Below, piece after piece: positions 24,981 through 34,031 of a stretch of 64,000 bases of DNA. The stretch's first letter is position 1. Each line of letters starts with the position of its first letter. The notes beneath the pieces were generated by a model. It saw only the letters and a program-made list of their open reading frames with translations, was not told the DNA's origin and did not search any database. A program made the translations under genes and the position numbers. The stretch is taken from contig NZ_JACHJN010000007.1 of NCBI RefSeq assembly GCF_014203665.1, positions 312,059 to 376,058 on the forward strand, given 5' to 3'. This DNA comes from Saccharothrix tamanrassetensis. Its GTDB lineage: Bacteria > Actinomycetota > Actinomycetes > Mycobacteriales > Pseudonocardiaceae.

Positions 24981-26212
24981 GCAAGGACGTCCGTTACGAG
25001 CGCAGCGCGGTCACCCTGCTCGCGTTGGGCTTCGGTCTGGTCGGCCTCGACCGGTGGATCATCGCCCCGCTGTTCCCCGCGATGGCCGACGAGCTCGGCC
25101 TCGACTACCAGGACCTCGGCGGCATCGTCGGCGCGCTCGGCGTGGCCTGGGGCGTGTCGTCGCTGCTGATGGGCCGGTTGTCCGACCGTATCGGCCGCCG
25201 GAAGGTGCTCGTCCCGGGCATCCTGCTGTTCTCGCTGTGCACGGCGTTCACCGGACTGGCCAGCGGGCTGTTCAGCCTGATCGCCATCCGGTTGGTCATC
25301 GGGCTGACCGAGGGGGCGTACAGCCCGGCGGCATTCGCCGCGACCGCGGAGGCGTCCCATCCGAAGCGCCGTGGTCTGAACATGGGCATCCAGCAGAGCA
25401 CGTTCGCGCTCTTCGGGGTCGGCCTCGGACCGATCCTCGCCACCCAGCTGCTCCAGGTGCTGCCGAGCTGGCACTGGGTGTTCGCGCTCCTGATCGTGCC
25501 CGGCGTCTTGCTGGCCGTCCTGCTGGCCAGGGTGATCAGGGAACCGGACGTGCTCGTCGCGCCCGCCCCGGTCGCGGCCGAGCGGCCGAAGTGGAGCCAC
25601 CTGTTCCGGCACCGCAACATCCCGCTGGCCATCGTCGCCCTGTGCGGCACGATGACGTGCATCTTCGTGCTCAGCGCGATGGTGCCCAGCTACCTCACCG
25701 ACTTCCTGCACCTGAGCACCGTGCAGATGGGGATGATCGCCTCGGGCATCGGATTCGGCGCGTTCTTCGGCCAGCTCGTCATCCCCGGCGCGTCCGACCG
25801 GATCGGCCGCAGGCCCGCCGTGCTGGTCGCACTGGTGCTGTGCGCCGCGCTGCTGGCCGTGTTCGCCGCGCAGGGCCCGGTGATGCCCGTGCTGTTCCTG
25901 CTGCTGTTCTTCGTCGCGTTCGGCGCGAACGGGTGCCTGGCGCTGATCGTGGGCGCGTTGACGGTGGAGTCCGTGCCGCCCGCGCTGACCGCCACCGCCA
26001 TCGGGACCGTGATGGGCATCGGCGAGATCTTCGGCGGCGGTGTCGCACCCGTGGTCGCGGGCTACCTCTCGAAGCACTACGGCATCCAGTACTCGCTGTA
26101 CCTGGCGCTGGGCGGGTTGCTCCTCGCCGTGGTCACGGCGGTGTTCTTCGTGGAGACCGCGCCGCGCAGGTCACGCCGGGCCGCACCTGCGGCGCGACAC
26201 GAAGTGGTGTGA
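24977..26212 (+). CDS. MFS transporter (12 TM, metabolite:H+ symporter type)
   Basis: 411 residues with 12 predicted membrane helices. The signature between helices 2 and 3 is MGRLSDRIGRRKVL, repeated in the second half as GASDRIGRRPAVL. The overall look is that of the aromatic-acid or sialic-acid-type metabolite symporters, including the motif LTEGAYSPAAFAATAE in helix 4. Translation is coupled to the isochorismatase-like hydrolase by the ATGA overlap, so it probably brings in that enzyme's substrate or its precursor. Confidence 0.9.
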   Translation: MSKDVRYERSAVTLLALGFGLVGLDRWIIAPLFPAMADELGLDYQDLGGIVGALGVAWGVSSLLMGRLSDRIGRRKVLVPGILLFSLCTAFTGLASGLFSLIAIRLVIGLTEGAYSPAAFAATAEASHPKRRGLNMGIQQSTFALFGVGLGPILATQLLQVLPSWHWVFALLIVPGVLLAVLLARVIREPDVLVAPAPVAAERPKWSHLFRHRNIPLAIVALCGTMTCIFVLSAMVPSYLTDFLHLSTVQMGMIASGIGFGAFFGQLVIPGASDRIGRRPAVLVALVLCAALLAVFAAQGPVMPVLFLLLFFVAFGANGCLALIVGALTVESVPPALTATAIGTVMGIGEIFGGGVAPVVAGYLSKHYGIQYSLYLALGGLLLAVVTAVFFVETAPRRSRRAAPAARHEVV

Positions 26213-26225
26213 GACGGTGGACGGC

Positions 26226-27170
26226 ATGGATTTGGAGGGAGTGCGGTCGTTCCTGGCTGTGGCCAAGCACCGCACCGTCTCCAAGGCCGCCGCCAGCCTG
26301 TACGTCACCCAGCCGACGATGAGCCTGCGCCTGCGGCGCTTGGAGGAGGGGCTGGGCTTCCCCCTGTTCGAGCGGGGGTGGCGCGGTGTCACGCTGACCC
26401 GCCAGGGCGCGTACTTCCTGCCGTACGCCGCCCAACTGGTCCGGGACCTGGCCAGCGCGTCGGAAGTGCTCGGCGAGCCGGGGCGGGAGGGTCCGCTGAG
26501 CTTCGCGACCGTCGCGCGGGACCAGGAGGACCAGCTCGTCGTCGGGGTGGACTCGTGGCTCACCGGCCGGATGACCGACGCGGTCGTGGACACGTTCCAC
26601 GCCGCGGCGGGGCCGCACGGCTTCCGGATCACCAGCAGGCCGGCGCCCACCCTGATCGACCTGCTCGGACTGGGGCACGTCGACTACGCCGTGTTCTACT
26701 CGACGGGCACCGGCGACGCCCACCGCGCGCGGCCACTGCTGCGGGACCGGATGGTGCTGGTGCACCGCGCGGACCTCGTGCTGGACGGCGAGCAGGAGTC
26801 CGCCGTCCGCGAGGCGCTGTCCACGCACGACTTCCTGCTGTTCGACAACCCCGTGCTGACCCACCACGCGCACGTGACCACCCGACTGATCGACGACTAC
26901 GAGCTCACCCGGTTCCGCGTGGTCGACGACCTCAACGTGATGCTCTCGCTGCTGCGCAAGGGCGGCACGATCTCGATCCTCCCGGTCAGCGCCATCCCCC
27001 CGGACCTGCGCGGCACGACGATCGCGATCACCGAACTGGGCCGGTTCCCGCCGGAGATCACCATCGACCTCGGCTGGCACGCGGGCAGCGGCCGGGTGGC
27101 GGAGGCCGGCGCGTTCCACGCGGCGATCGTCGCGGCGATCGACACCGCGCAACCCGCCGGTAAACGGTGA
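26226..27170 (+). CDS. LysR-family transcriptional regulator
   Basis: 314 residues. N-terminal winged helix-turn-helix (MDLEGVRSFLAVAKHRTVSK, then YVTQPTMSLRLRRLEEGLGFPLFER) and a periplasmic-binding-type effector domain. Start ATG 26226. It is 13 bases after the MFS gene and in the same direction, so it is read from the operon it most likely controls, unlike the usual divergent arrangement. Its stop codon touches that of the convergent amidase gene (27170/27171). Confidence 0.92.
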   Translation: MDLEGVRSFLAVAKHRTVSKAAASLYVTQPTMSLRLRRLEEGLGFPLFERGWRGVTLTRQGAYFLPYAAQLVRDLASASEVLGEPGREGPLSFATVARDQEDQLVVGVDSWLTGRMTDAVVDTFHAAAGPHGFRITSRPAPTLIDLLGLGHVDYAVFYSTGTGDAHRARPLLRDRMVLVHRADLVLDGEQESAVREALSTHDFLLFDNPVLTHHAHVTTRLIDDYELTRFRVVDDLNVMLSLLRKGGTISILPVSAIPPDLRGTTIAITELGRFPPEITIDLGWHAGSGRVAEAGAFHAAIVAAIDTAQPAGKR

Positions 27171-28679
27171 TCAACAGCCGGGGCGGCGAATTGCCCGGGT
27201 CACGATCGCCGGTCGCCGTTGCCCGGTCCGCGTGGCCCGCTCGATGGCGTGTGCGAGCTGGAGCACGCCGAAGTCGTCGCCGCGGCGGCCCACGATCTGG
27301 AGGCCGACCGGCAAGCCGTCGTCGGTGAAGCCGAACGGCACCGACGCGGCGGGCAGTCCGGTCGCCGAGATGCACCAGCAGGCACGCATCCAGTCCAGGT
27401 AGGTCTCCGTGGGCACACCGGCGATCTCACGCGGGTAGGGCAGGCGGACGTCGAACGGCGGCACCTGGCAGACCAGGGTCACCAGGAACTCGTGCCCGGT
27501 GAGGAACTCGCGCATCCGGTGGTACAGCTCGGTGCGCGCCCGTTCCCCACGGGCGAGGTCCGCGCCGGTCAACCCCAGACCGACGCGCGTGTTCCACGCC
27601 GCGCTCTCGCCGACGTCCGCCGGCCGGTCGCGCAGCGTGTCCCCCAGGGTCAGCGCGTAGTACCAGGCCCGCCAGATGAGGAACGCGTCGTCGGCTGCGG
27701 AGAGGTCGGGGTGGCTGCGGCGGACGTCGCAGCCCAGTGAGGCCAGCAGGTCGGGGCCGGGGGCCAGGGCACGGGTGACGCGCGGATCGACCGGGAGGCC
27801 GCCCAGGTCGTCGGTCCACGCCACGACGACGCCGGAGAAGTCCCGTCGCAGCGGCCGCGCGAACTGCTCCGGGGGGACCGCCGACGACAGCGGGTGGCGG
27901 GGGTCGGGAGGGCTGAGCACCTGCATCAGCAGCGCCACGTCCGGCACCGTGCGCGCCATCGGGCCCGCCGTGCCCAGGGTGAACATGGGTGCCGCGGCGG
28001 GCCAGTTCGGCACGCGCCCGACGGAGGGACGCAGGCCGACCACGTTGCAGAAGCTCGCGGGGTTGCGCAGCGACCCGCCCAGGTCGGAGCCGTCGGCGAT
28101 GGCAGCCATCCCGGTCGCCAGCGCGACGGCGGCCCCGCCGCTGCTGCCGCCACAGGTCTTGGTGAGGTCGTAGGGGTTGAGCGTGGGGCCGAACACGCGG
28201 TTGAACGTCTGAGAGCCGGTGCCCCATTCCGGCGTGTTGGTCTTGCCGAGGGTCACCGCGCCCGCACCCACCAGTCGTTCCACGACCAGCGAGTCGAAGT
28301 CCGGCACGAAGTCGGCGTGCACGGTCGAGCCGTAGGTCGTGCGGATGCCCTTGGTCTCGGTCAGGTCCTTGTGCACCACGGGCAAACCGTGCAGCGGGCC
28401 GAGCCGTTCGCCCCGCACGATCGCGTCGTCCGCGCGGGCGGCCAGCCGCTTCGCGTGGTCGACGGCCAGGGTCACGATCGCATTCACCGCCGGGTTGACC
28501 CGGGAGATCTGTTCGAGGTGGGCGTCGAGCACCTCACGGGCCGAGACCTCCCGGCCGACCATCATCGCGACGAGTTCCACGGCGGGCAGGAAACACAGAT
28601 CGGCCCCGTCGTGCTCCGGGGTCTCTCGCCGGCTGGAACCACCCCCAGCGGCCGATGCCGCCCCTGTCTGCTCGCTCAT
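27171..28679 (-). CDS. Amidase-signature family enzyme
   Basis: Hydrolyses a carbon-nitrogen amide bond. The Ser-cisSer-Lys triad is complete: Lys104 (PVVHKDL), cis-Ser180 (TCGGSSGGAA) and Ser203 (DLGGSLRNPA). 502 residues, normal for the family, without signal peptide. Its natural substrate cannot be read from sequence. The gene faces the hydrolase-MFS-LysR operon with no base between the two stop codons, a compact arrangement that suggests a shared pathway, for example stepwise release of ammonia from an imported amide. Confidence 0.92.
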   Translation of the reverse strand: MSEQTGAASAAGGGSSRRETPEHDGADLCFLPAVELVAMMVGREVSAREVLDAHLEQISRVNPAVNAIVTLAVDHAKRLAARADDAIVRGERLGPLHGLPVVHKDLTETKGIRTTYGSTVHADFVPDFDSLVVERLVGAGAVTLGKTNTPEWGTGSQTFNRVFGPTLNPYDLTKTCGGSSGGAAVALATGMAAIADGSDLGGSLRNPASFCNVVGLRPSVGRVPNWPAAAPMFTLGTAGPMARTVPDVALLMQVLSPPDPRHPLSSAVPPEQFARPLRRDFSGVVVAWTDDLGGLPVDPRVTRALAPGPDLLASLGCDVRRSHPDLSAADDAFLIWRAWYYALTLGDTLRDRPADVGESAAWNTRVGLGLTGADLARGERARTELYHRMREFLTGHEFLVTLVCQVPPFDVRLPYPREIAGVPTETYLDWMRACWCISATGLPAASVPFGFTDDGLPVGLQIVGRRGDDFGVLQLAHAIERATRTGQRRPAIVTRAIRRPGC

Positions 28680-29068
28680 GACGCTCCCGAGGTCTCGTCG
28701 CCTTCGACAGCGACGCTAGTACCGCAGCCGCAGGGTGCGATGTGTCAGGCGTTGTCGCTACTGCCCAGGCAGCCGCCGACGGCCACGGTTCAGACGGCGG
28801 ACCCCGCTTTCATGACGGAAGCGCCGTCGGTAGCGGAAGTCATAGGTGACCAATGGTGTGCGGTCGGTCGATACGGGCGGACACCACAACCCGAATCAGT
28901 GCAAGAAATCCGACATTCGGGGTGCTTGGCCGCAAGGTCGTCGACCGGCTTCTCCGGCACGGTTCTTTTCCGCGCGTCACACGGCTTCCGGTCCAGCGCT
29001 CCGCTTCGACGGCGCGGGTAAGGTTGGCTCGGCCGGGAATGGCGACGCGGAGTGGCAGGGTGGGCCGA

Positions 29069-29875
29069 GTGGACGTGCGCAGCAGGAACAACGTGGTGGT
29101 GACCGGGCGGGATAGCGGACCGGTGGTGCTGCTCGCGCATGGTTTCGGCTGTGACCAGAACCTGTGGCGGCTGGTCGCCCCGGTGCTGGCCGAGCAGTTC
29201 CGGGTGGTGTTGTTCGACCACGTCGGCGCGGGCGAGTCGGACCTGTCGGCCTGGTCGCCCCAGCGGTACGCCACGCTCGACGGCTACGCCTCCGACGTCC
29301 TGGACATCTGCGACGAACTGGACCTGCGCGACGTGGTGCTGGTCGGCCACTCGGTGTCGGCGATGATCGCCGTCCTGGCCGCCAACCGGGCCCCCTCCCG
29401 GTTCGCGAAGCTGGTGCTGCTGACCCCGTCGCCCTGCTACCTCGACGACGGCGACTACCGGGGCGGGTTCAGCCGGTCCGACATCGACGAACTGCTCGAT
29501 TCGCTGGACAGCAACTACCTGGGCTGGGCCGGCGCCATGGCGCCGGTGATCATGGGCAACCCGGAGCGGCCCGAACTCGGGGCGGAGCTGACCGAGAGCT
29601 TCTGCCGCACCGACCCGGCGATCGCCCGGGTGTTCGCCAAGGCGACGTTCCTGTCCGACAACCGCGACGACCTGCCCGGCGTGTCCGTGCCCACGCTGAT
29701 CATCCAGTGCCGGCAGGACGCGATCGCCCCGCCCGAGGTCGGCCGGTTCGTGCACGAGCAGATCCGCGGCAGTGAACTGGTGACGCTGGACGCGATCGGG
29801 CACTGCCCGCAGCTGAGCGCACCCGCGTCCACCGCCGCGGCGATCACCGCCTTCGCGTCGGCGGACGCGCGGTGA
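29069..29875 (+). CDS. rsbQ: RsbQ-like alpha/beta hydrolase
   Basis: Very like Bacillus RsbQ, the hydrolase needed by the phosphatase RsbP to pass energy-stress signals to sigma-B. Starting at the GTG at 29069 the protein begins VDVRSRNNVVVTG and keeps family landmarks AHGFGCDQNLW, RYATLDGYASDVLD and LTPSPCYL. The catalytic residues Ser95 (GHSVSAM), Asp217 and His245 (GHCPQ) fall within two residues of their Bacillus positions. An ATG at 29039 would add ten residues with no counterpart. The stop is 7 bases before the PAS-PP2C phosphatase, matching the Bacillus rsbQP order. Confidence 0.88.
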   Translation: MDVRSRNNVVVTGRDSGPVVLLAHGFGCDQNLWRLVAPVLAEQFRVVLFDHVGAGESDLSAWSPQRYATLDGYASDVLDICDELDLRDVVLVGHSVSAMIAVLAANRAPSRFAKLVLLTPSPCYLDDGDYRGGFSRSDIDELLDSLDSNYLGWAGAMAPVIMGNPERPELGAELTESFCRTDPAIARVFAKATFLSDNRDDLPGVSVPTLIIQCRQDAIAPPEVGRFVHEQIRGSELVTLDAIGHCPQLSAPASTAAAITAFASADAR

Positions 29876-29882
29876 TGTCGCG

Positions 29883-31145
29883 GTGATGTGCCAGGCCGGT
29901 GACGACACCACCGACGGCCCCGACCACGACGACGGCCACGCCCGGCTGCCGGACGCGACCCCGGCGTTCTCGGCGCTGCTGGAGGACAGTGCCGAGGACC
30001 TCTACGAGCACGCCCCGTGCGGCTACCTCTCGACGTTGATGGACGGCACCATCGCCAAGGTCAACGCCACGCTGCTGGACTGGCTGGGGTACCGCCGCGA
30101 CGAGCTGGTCGGCCGGCGGCGGTTCTCCGACCTGCTGACCGTGGGCGGCCGGATCTACCACGAGACGCACATCGCGCCCTCGCTGTCCATGCACGGCCGG
30201 ATCGGCGGCCTCGCGCTGGAGCTGCGGGCGGCCGACGGATCCCGGCTGCCGGTGCTGATGACCTCCGTGGTCAAGACCGGCGTCGACGGCTCGGCCCAAC
30301 TGGTCCGCACCACGGTCTTCGACGCCCGTGACCGGCGCGCCTACGAGCGGGAACTGCTGCGTGCCCGCGACCAGGCCGACCTGGAGCGCGACCGGGCGCA
30401 GAAGCTGGCGAGCACCCTGCAACGCACCCTGGTACCGCCCATCCTGCCGACCGTCGCGGGCATGGAGGTCGACGCCTACTACCACCCGGCCTCCAACGAC
30501 GAGGTCGGCGGGGACTTCTACGACCTGTTCCCCCTGGCCGACGACACCTGGGGTTTCTTCCTCGGCGACGTGTCCGGCAAGGGCGCCGCCGCGGCCGTGG
30601 TGACCTCGCTGACCCGCTACACCCTGCGCGCCGCCGCCGTCTCCAACCCGGACCCGGTCGCGGTGCTGCACATCCTCAACACCGTGCTCAACCACGAGTA
30701 CCAGGGCATCGACCCCCGCTTCTGCACCGTCGTCTACGGCCTGTTGACCCGCGAGGACGACGGCTGCACCGTCGCCCTGGCCAGTGGCGGGCACCCGCCG
30801 GCGGCGTTGCTCCGGGCCGACGGCACCGCCGAGTTCCTCCACATCCCGGGCGGGCAGCTGGTCGGTGCGCTGCCCGACGCCCACTTCGCCGGCATCGAGG
30901 TGCGCCTGCGCGCCGGTGACGCCCTGCTGCTCTACAGCGACGGGCTCACCGAGGCCCGCACCGGGGGCCGCGTCCGCCACAGCGAGGAAGAGCTGCTGGA
31001 CTTCCTGGACACCGTCGCCCCGACCACCGCCACCGCCCTGGTGGAGGCGGTGAAAGGCCTGCTCACGAGTTTCGGCGACGGCGTCGACGACGACACCGCC
31101 CTGCTCGCCCTGAGCATCCCGTCCGCCGGGACCACCCGGCGGTGA
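29883..31145 (+). CDS. rsbP: PAS-PP2C (SpoIIE-type) phosphatase, RsbP-like
   Basis: 420-residue cytosolic serine phosphatase. An N-terminal PAS domain (about 40-150: GYLSTLMDGTIAKVNATLLDWLGY) is followed by a coiled linker (about 150-185) and the PP2C/SpoIIE domain with metal-binding motifs SNDEVGGDFYDLF, GDVSGKGAAAA and LYSDGLTEA. In Bacillus the partner RsbP dephosphorylates the anti-anti-sigma factor RsbV and so frees sigma-B. No anti-sigma or anti-anti-sigma gene is present in this window, so the target must lie elsewhere. Starts at GTG 29883 or ATG 29886, directly after rsbQ, so the two form an operon. Confidence 0.88.
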   Translation: MMCQAGDDTTDGPDHDDGHARLPDATPAFSALLEDSAEDLYEHAPCGYLSTLMDGTIAKVNATLLDWLGYRRDELVGRRRFSDLLTVGGRIYHETHIAPSLSMHGRIGGLALELRAADGSRLPVLMTSVVKTGVDGSAQLVRTTVFDARDRRAYERELLRARDQADLERDRAQKLASTLQRTLVPPILPTVAGMEVDAYYHPASNDEVGGDFYDLFPLADDTWGFFLGDVSGKGAAAAVVTSLTRYTLRAAAVSNPDPVAVLHILNTVLNHEYQGIDPRFCTVVYGLLTREDDGCTVALASGGHPPAALLRADGTAEFLHIPGGQLVGALPDAHFAGIEVRLRAGDALLLYSDGLTEARTGGRVRHSEEELLDFLDTVAPTTATALVEAVKGLLTSFGDGVDDDTALLALSIPSAGTTRR

Positions 31146-31264
31146 CCGACGGCTTCAGCCGCGGTAGCCGTCGTCCGATCCGAACAGGCGTCGCCGCGCG
31201 GACACTCACACCGGCATTCCGCGTGCCCTGCCATAAAGCCGCCGCGACCGGGTACCCGTCGAGC

Positions 31265-31741
31265 GTGCAGACGTTCCTACCCCACCCCGACTTCGCCGCG
31301 ACCGCGCGCGTGCTGGACAAGCGGCGGTTGGGGAAGCAGCGGGTCGAGGCGATCCAGGTGTTGCGCGGCCTGGTCGTGCCCGGCTACGGCTGGCGGCACC
31401 ACCCGGCGGTCAAGATGTGGACCGGGTACGAGGAGGCGTTGGTGCGGTACGGCTTGGAGATCTGCACCGCCTGGTGCGAGTACGGGCACGCCGACACGTG
31501 CGCCGCCACGCTGCGCGCCGGACTGCTGGAGGTCAGGGGCGACACGAAGGTCCGCGACCAGGCCGAACTGGCCGCGGCGGGCGACCTACCACCGTGGCTG
31601 GGCGACGAGGACCTGCACCGCAGCCACCGCTCGGCGCTGGTGCGCAAGGACCCGGCGCACTACGGGCCGCTGTTCCCCGACGTGCCGGCGGACCTGCCGT
31701 ACGTGTGGCCCGACTCCGACCGCGCCCGGCGCATCGCATGA
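31265..31741 (+). CDS. MSMEG_6728-type protein, remote likeness to pyrimidine-dimer DNA glycosylases
   Basis: 158 residues from the GTG at 31265, giving MQTFLPHPDFAATARVLDKRR-type text, characteristic of this actinobacterial family. Conserved features include RLGKQRVEAIQVLRGL, GWRHHPAVKMW and YEEALVRYGLEICTAWC. The N-terminal pattern recalls the Pyr_excise (T4 endonuclease V-like) family, but this is a memory-based comparison and function is unproven. It overlaps the next gene by 4 bases (ATGA). Confidence 0.7.
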   Translation: MQTFLPHPDFAATARVLDKRRLGKQRVEAIQVLRGLVVPGYGWRHHPAVKMWTGYEEALVRYGLEICTAWCEYGHADTCAATLRAGLLEVRGDTKVRDQAELAAAGDLPPWLGDEDLHRSHRSALVRKDPAHYGPLFPDVPADLPYVWPDSDRARRIA

Positions 31742-32799
31742 CGACCGTCGGTGTGGAGGAGGAGTTCCTCCTCGTGGACGAGGCCACCAGGCTGACCGTG
31801 CCGCGGGCCGAGGCGGTGTTGAAGAGGGTCGCGGAGTTGCCGCCCGGCGCGAACACCCACCGCGAGCTGCTCGGCACCCAGGTGGAGTTCGCCAGCGGGG
31901 TGTGCGAGGACCTCGCCGGGCTGCACGGCCAACTGGTCGCGGGCCGGCACGCCCTGGCGCGGGCCGCCGCCGAGGAGGGCGCGCTGCTCGTGCCGTCGGG
32001 CACGCCGGTCCTCAGCGCCCCCGCCCCGCTCGCCGACGGCGACCGGTTCCGGCAGATCGCCGACCTGTACGCCGGGCAGGTCGCGGACTACCAGTGCTGC
32101 GGCTGCCACGTGCACGTCGGCGTGCCGGACCGCGAGACGGCCGTGGCGGTCCTCAACCACCTGCGCCCGTGGCTGCCGACGCTGCTGGCGCTGTCGGTCA
32201 ACTCCCCGTTCTCGCACGGCCGGGACACCGGCTTCGGCAGCTGGCGGATGGTGGAGCAGTCCCGCTTCCCGGGTTCGGGCGTGCCGCCGCGGTTCGGGTC
32301 GGCGGCCGAGTACGACGCCGCCGTCCGGCGGCTGGTGGACTGCGGTGTGCTGGCGGACGCGGCGATGACCTTCTGGCTGGCCCGGCCGTCGCCCCGGTAC
32401 CCGACCGTGGAGGTGCGGGTCGCGGACACGGCGGTCACCGCGGCGGAAGCCGTCTTCCAGGCGGGTCTGACGCGTGCGCTGGTGGACCGGGCGGTGGCCG
32501 ACCTGGCGGCCGGGCGGGAAGCGCCGGAGTTCGACCAGCAGGTGCTGGCGGCGGCCGTGTGGACGGCCTCGCGGTACGGCGTGGACGGTCCCGGCGTGGA
32601 CCCGTGGCGCGGCGCCACCGTGCCGGCCGCGGACCTGGTGCGACGGCTGCTGGACCACGTCGGCGGTGAACCGGCCGCCATTCCCCCGACCGGCGCTCAG
32701 CGCCAACGACGGGCAGCGGAGGGTGGGCCGACCGCGCTGGTCGACTGGCTGGCGTCGATGTGCATCGCCTCGGCCGATCCGGGTAACCCGCCGACGTGA
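31738..32799 (+). CDS. Carboxylate-amine ligase of the glutamate-cysteine ligase 2 (YbdK) family
   Basis: 353-residue ATP-dependent ligase that joins the gamma-carboxyl of glutamate to an amine such as cysteine. The N-terminus VGVEEEFLLVD is the family hallmark, with CGCHVHVGVPDRETAV, LALSVNSPFSHG and YPTVEVRVAD further on. In actinobacteria, relatives (EgtA-like) supply gamma-glutamylcysteine for ergothioneine, but YbdK-type enzymes are often of unknown role. Start and stop overlap both neighbours by 4 bases, so the three genes are translated as a unit. Confidence 0.88.
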   Translation: MTTVGVEEEFLLVDEATRLTVPRAEAVLKRVAELPPGANTHRELLGTQVEFASGVCEDLAGLHGQLVAGRHALARAAAEEGALLVPSGTPVLSAPAPLADGDRFRQIADLYAGQVADYQCCGCHVHVGVPDRETAVAVLNHLRPWLPTLLALSVNSPFSHGRDTGFGSWRMVEQSRFPGSGVPPRFGSAAEYDAAVRRLVDCGVLADAAMTFWLARPSPRYPTVEVRVADTAVTAAEAVFQAGLTRALVDRAVADLAAGREAPEFDQQVLAAAVWTASRYGVDGPGVDPWRGATVPAADLVRRLLDHVGGEPAAIPPTGAQRQRRAAEGGPTALVDWLASMCIASADPGNPPT

Positions 32800-33797
32800 C
32801 ACACATGCTGCAAGGTCTGGAAACCGCCGTCCTCCCCACCGCACGGGGACCGGTGTCCGATGCCGTCATCACCGCCCTGCGGTCCGAACCGTCCGTCCAC
32901 TTCGCACCGGACGAGGCGCGGCGGGCCGACCCGTACGGCGAGGACCTGCAACTGGCGCTGCACGTGTGCTACGAGCTGCACTACCGGGGTTTCCGCGGCG
33001 TCTCGCCGGACTGGGAGTGGGATCCGGAGCTGATCCGGCTGCGGTCGGTGATGGAGCGGGTCTTCAGCGACGCGCTGCACGCCGACCTGCCCGGCCGCGC
33101 GCACATCGGCGACGTGCTGGACGAGCTGCTGGTGGAGCCGGTGGACGGCCAAGGCGTGAGCCACTACCTGCGGGACGAGGGCCAGTGGTGGCAGATGCGC
33201 GAGTACTTCGTCCACCGGTCGATCTACCACCTCAAGGAGGCCGACCCGCACGCGTGGGCGATCCCGCGCCTGACCGGTCGGGCGAAGGCCGCGCTGGTGG
33301 CCGTGGAGTTCGACGAGTTCGGCGGCGGTCGGGGCGACCGGATGCACTCGCAGCTGTACGCCCGGCTGCTCGCCGGCGCGAGCCTGGAGACCGGCTACCT
33401 GCACTACCTCGACCACGTGCCCGCGCCGATCCTGGCAACGGTGAACCTGATGTCGATGTGCGGCCTGCACCGGGCGCTGCGCGGCGCGCTGGTGGGCCAC
33501 TTCGCGGCGGCCGAGATCACCACCGCGCCCAGCGCCGCACGACTGGCCAAGGCGTTGGAGCGGATGGACGCGCACCCCGACTGCATCGAGTTCTTCACCG
33601 AGCACATCGAGGCGGACGCCGTCCACGAACAGGTGATGAGGCACGACGTCGTGGGCGACCTGGTGGCGCGCGAACCGGAACTGGCCGACTCCATCGTCTT
33701 CGGTGTGCGGGCCACGGAACTGCTGGAACAGCGGCTGGCCGACCACCTGCTCGGTTCGTGGGCGGCCGGGCGCAGCTCGCTGATCCAGCAGTTGTGA
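32796..33797 (+). CDS. Haem-oxygenase-fold iron-containing redox enzyme
   Basis: 333-residue protein of the iron-containing redox family (HDO-like all-helical fold). Iron-ligand-type positions are visible in VEFDEFGGGRGDRMHSQL and in HIEADAVHEQVMRHDVV. Members of the fold use one or two irons to oxidise or cleave small molecules. The GTG start overlaps the ligase stop (GTGA). It faces the CDGSH and methyltransferase genes, which often accompany this enzyme in actinobacteria. Function unknown. Confidence 0.8.
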   Translation: MTHMLQGLETAVLPTARGPVSDAVITALRSEPSVHFAPDEARRADPYGEDLQLALHVCYELHYRGFRGVSPDWEWDPELIRLRSVMERVFSDALHADLPGRAHIGDVLDELLVEPVDGQGVSHYLRDEGQWWQMREYFVHRSIYHLKEADPHAWAIPRLTGRAKAALVAVEFDEFGGGRGDRMHSQLYARLLAGASLETGYLHYLDHVPAPILATVNLMSMCGLHRALRGALVGHFAAAEITTAPSAARLAKALERMDAHPDCIEFFTEHIEADAVHEQVMRHDVVGDLVAREPELADSIVFGVRATELLEQRLADHLLGSWAAGRSSLIQQL

Positions 33798-33836
33798 CGC
33801 ACGCGGTGTGAGCCGACTCTGTGAGCCGACTGCGAC

Positions 33837-34031
33837 TCAGCGCCGCCGCGTGCGGTGGCTGGTGTCGCAGAACGGGTACCGCTTGCTGCGGCGGCACGCG
33901 CACACCGCGACGACGAACCGGTCCGACTCGACCACCGTGCCGTCCTCCAGCACCATCTCGACCGGGCCTTCCACGAGCAACGGGCCACCGGGGACCACGG
34001 TGACCCGGCGCTTGTCACGCGACGTCGGCAC
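33837..34031 (-). CDS. CDGSH iron-sulfur domain protein, 64 aa
   Basis: A minimal mitoNEET-type protein. Cys44, Cys46, Cys55 and His59 in CACRRSKRYPFCDTSH are the three Cys and one His that hold a [2Fe-2S] cluster. Its ATG lies inside the end of the upstream methyltransferase gene (17-base overlap), indicating coupled translation. A redox or cluster-transfer partner for the convergent haem-oxygenase-fold enzyme is plausible from gene neighbourhood only. Confidence 0.9.
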   Translation of the reverse strand: MPTSRDKRRVTVVPGGPLLVEGPVEMVLEDGTVVESDRFVVAVCACRRSKRYPFCDTSHRTRRR

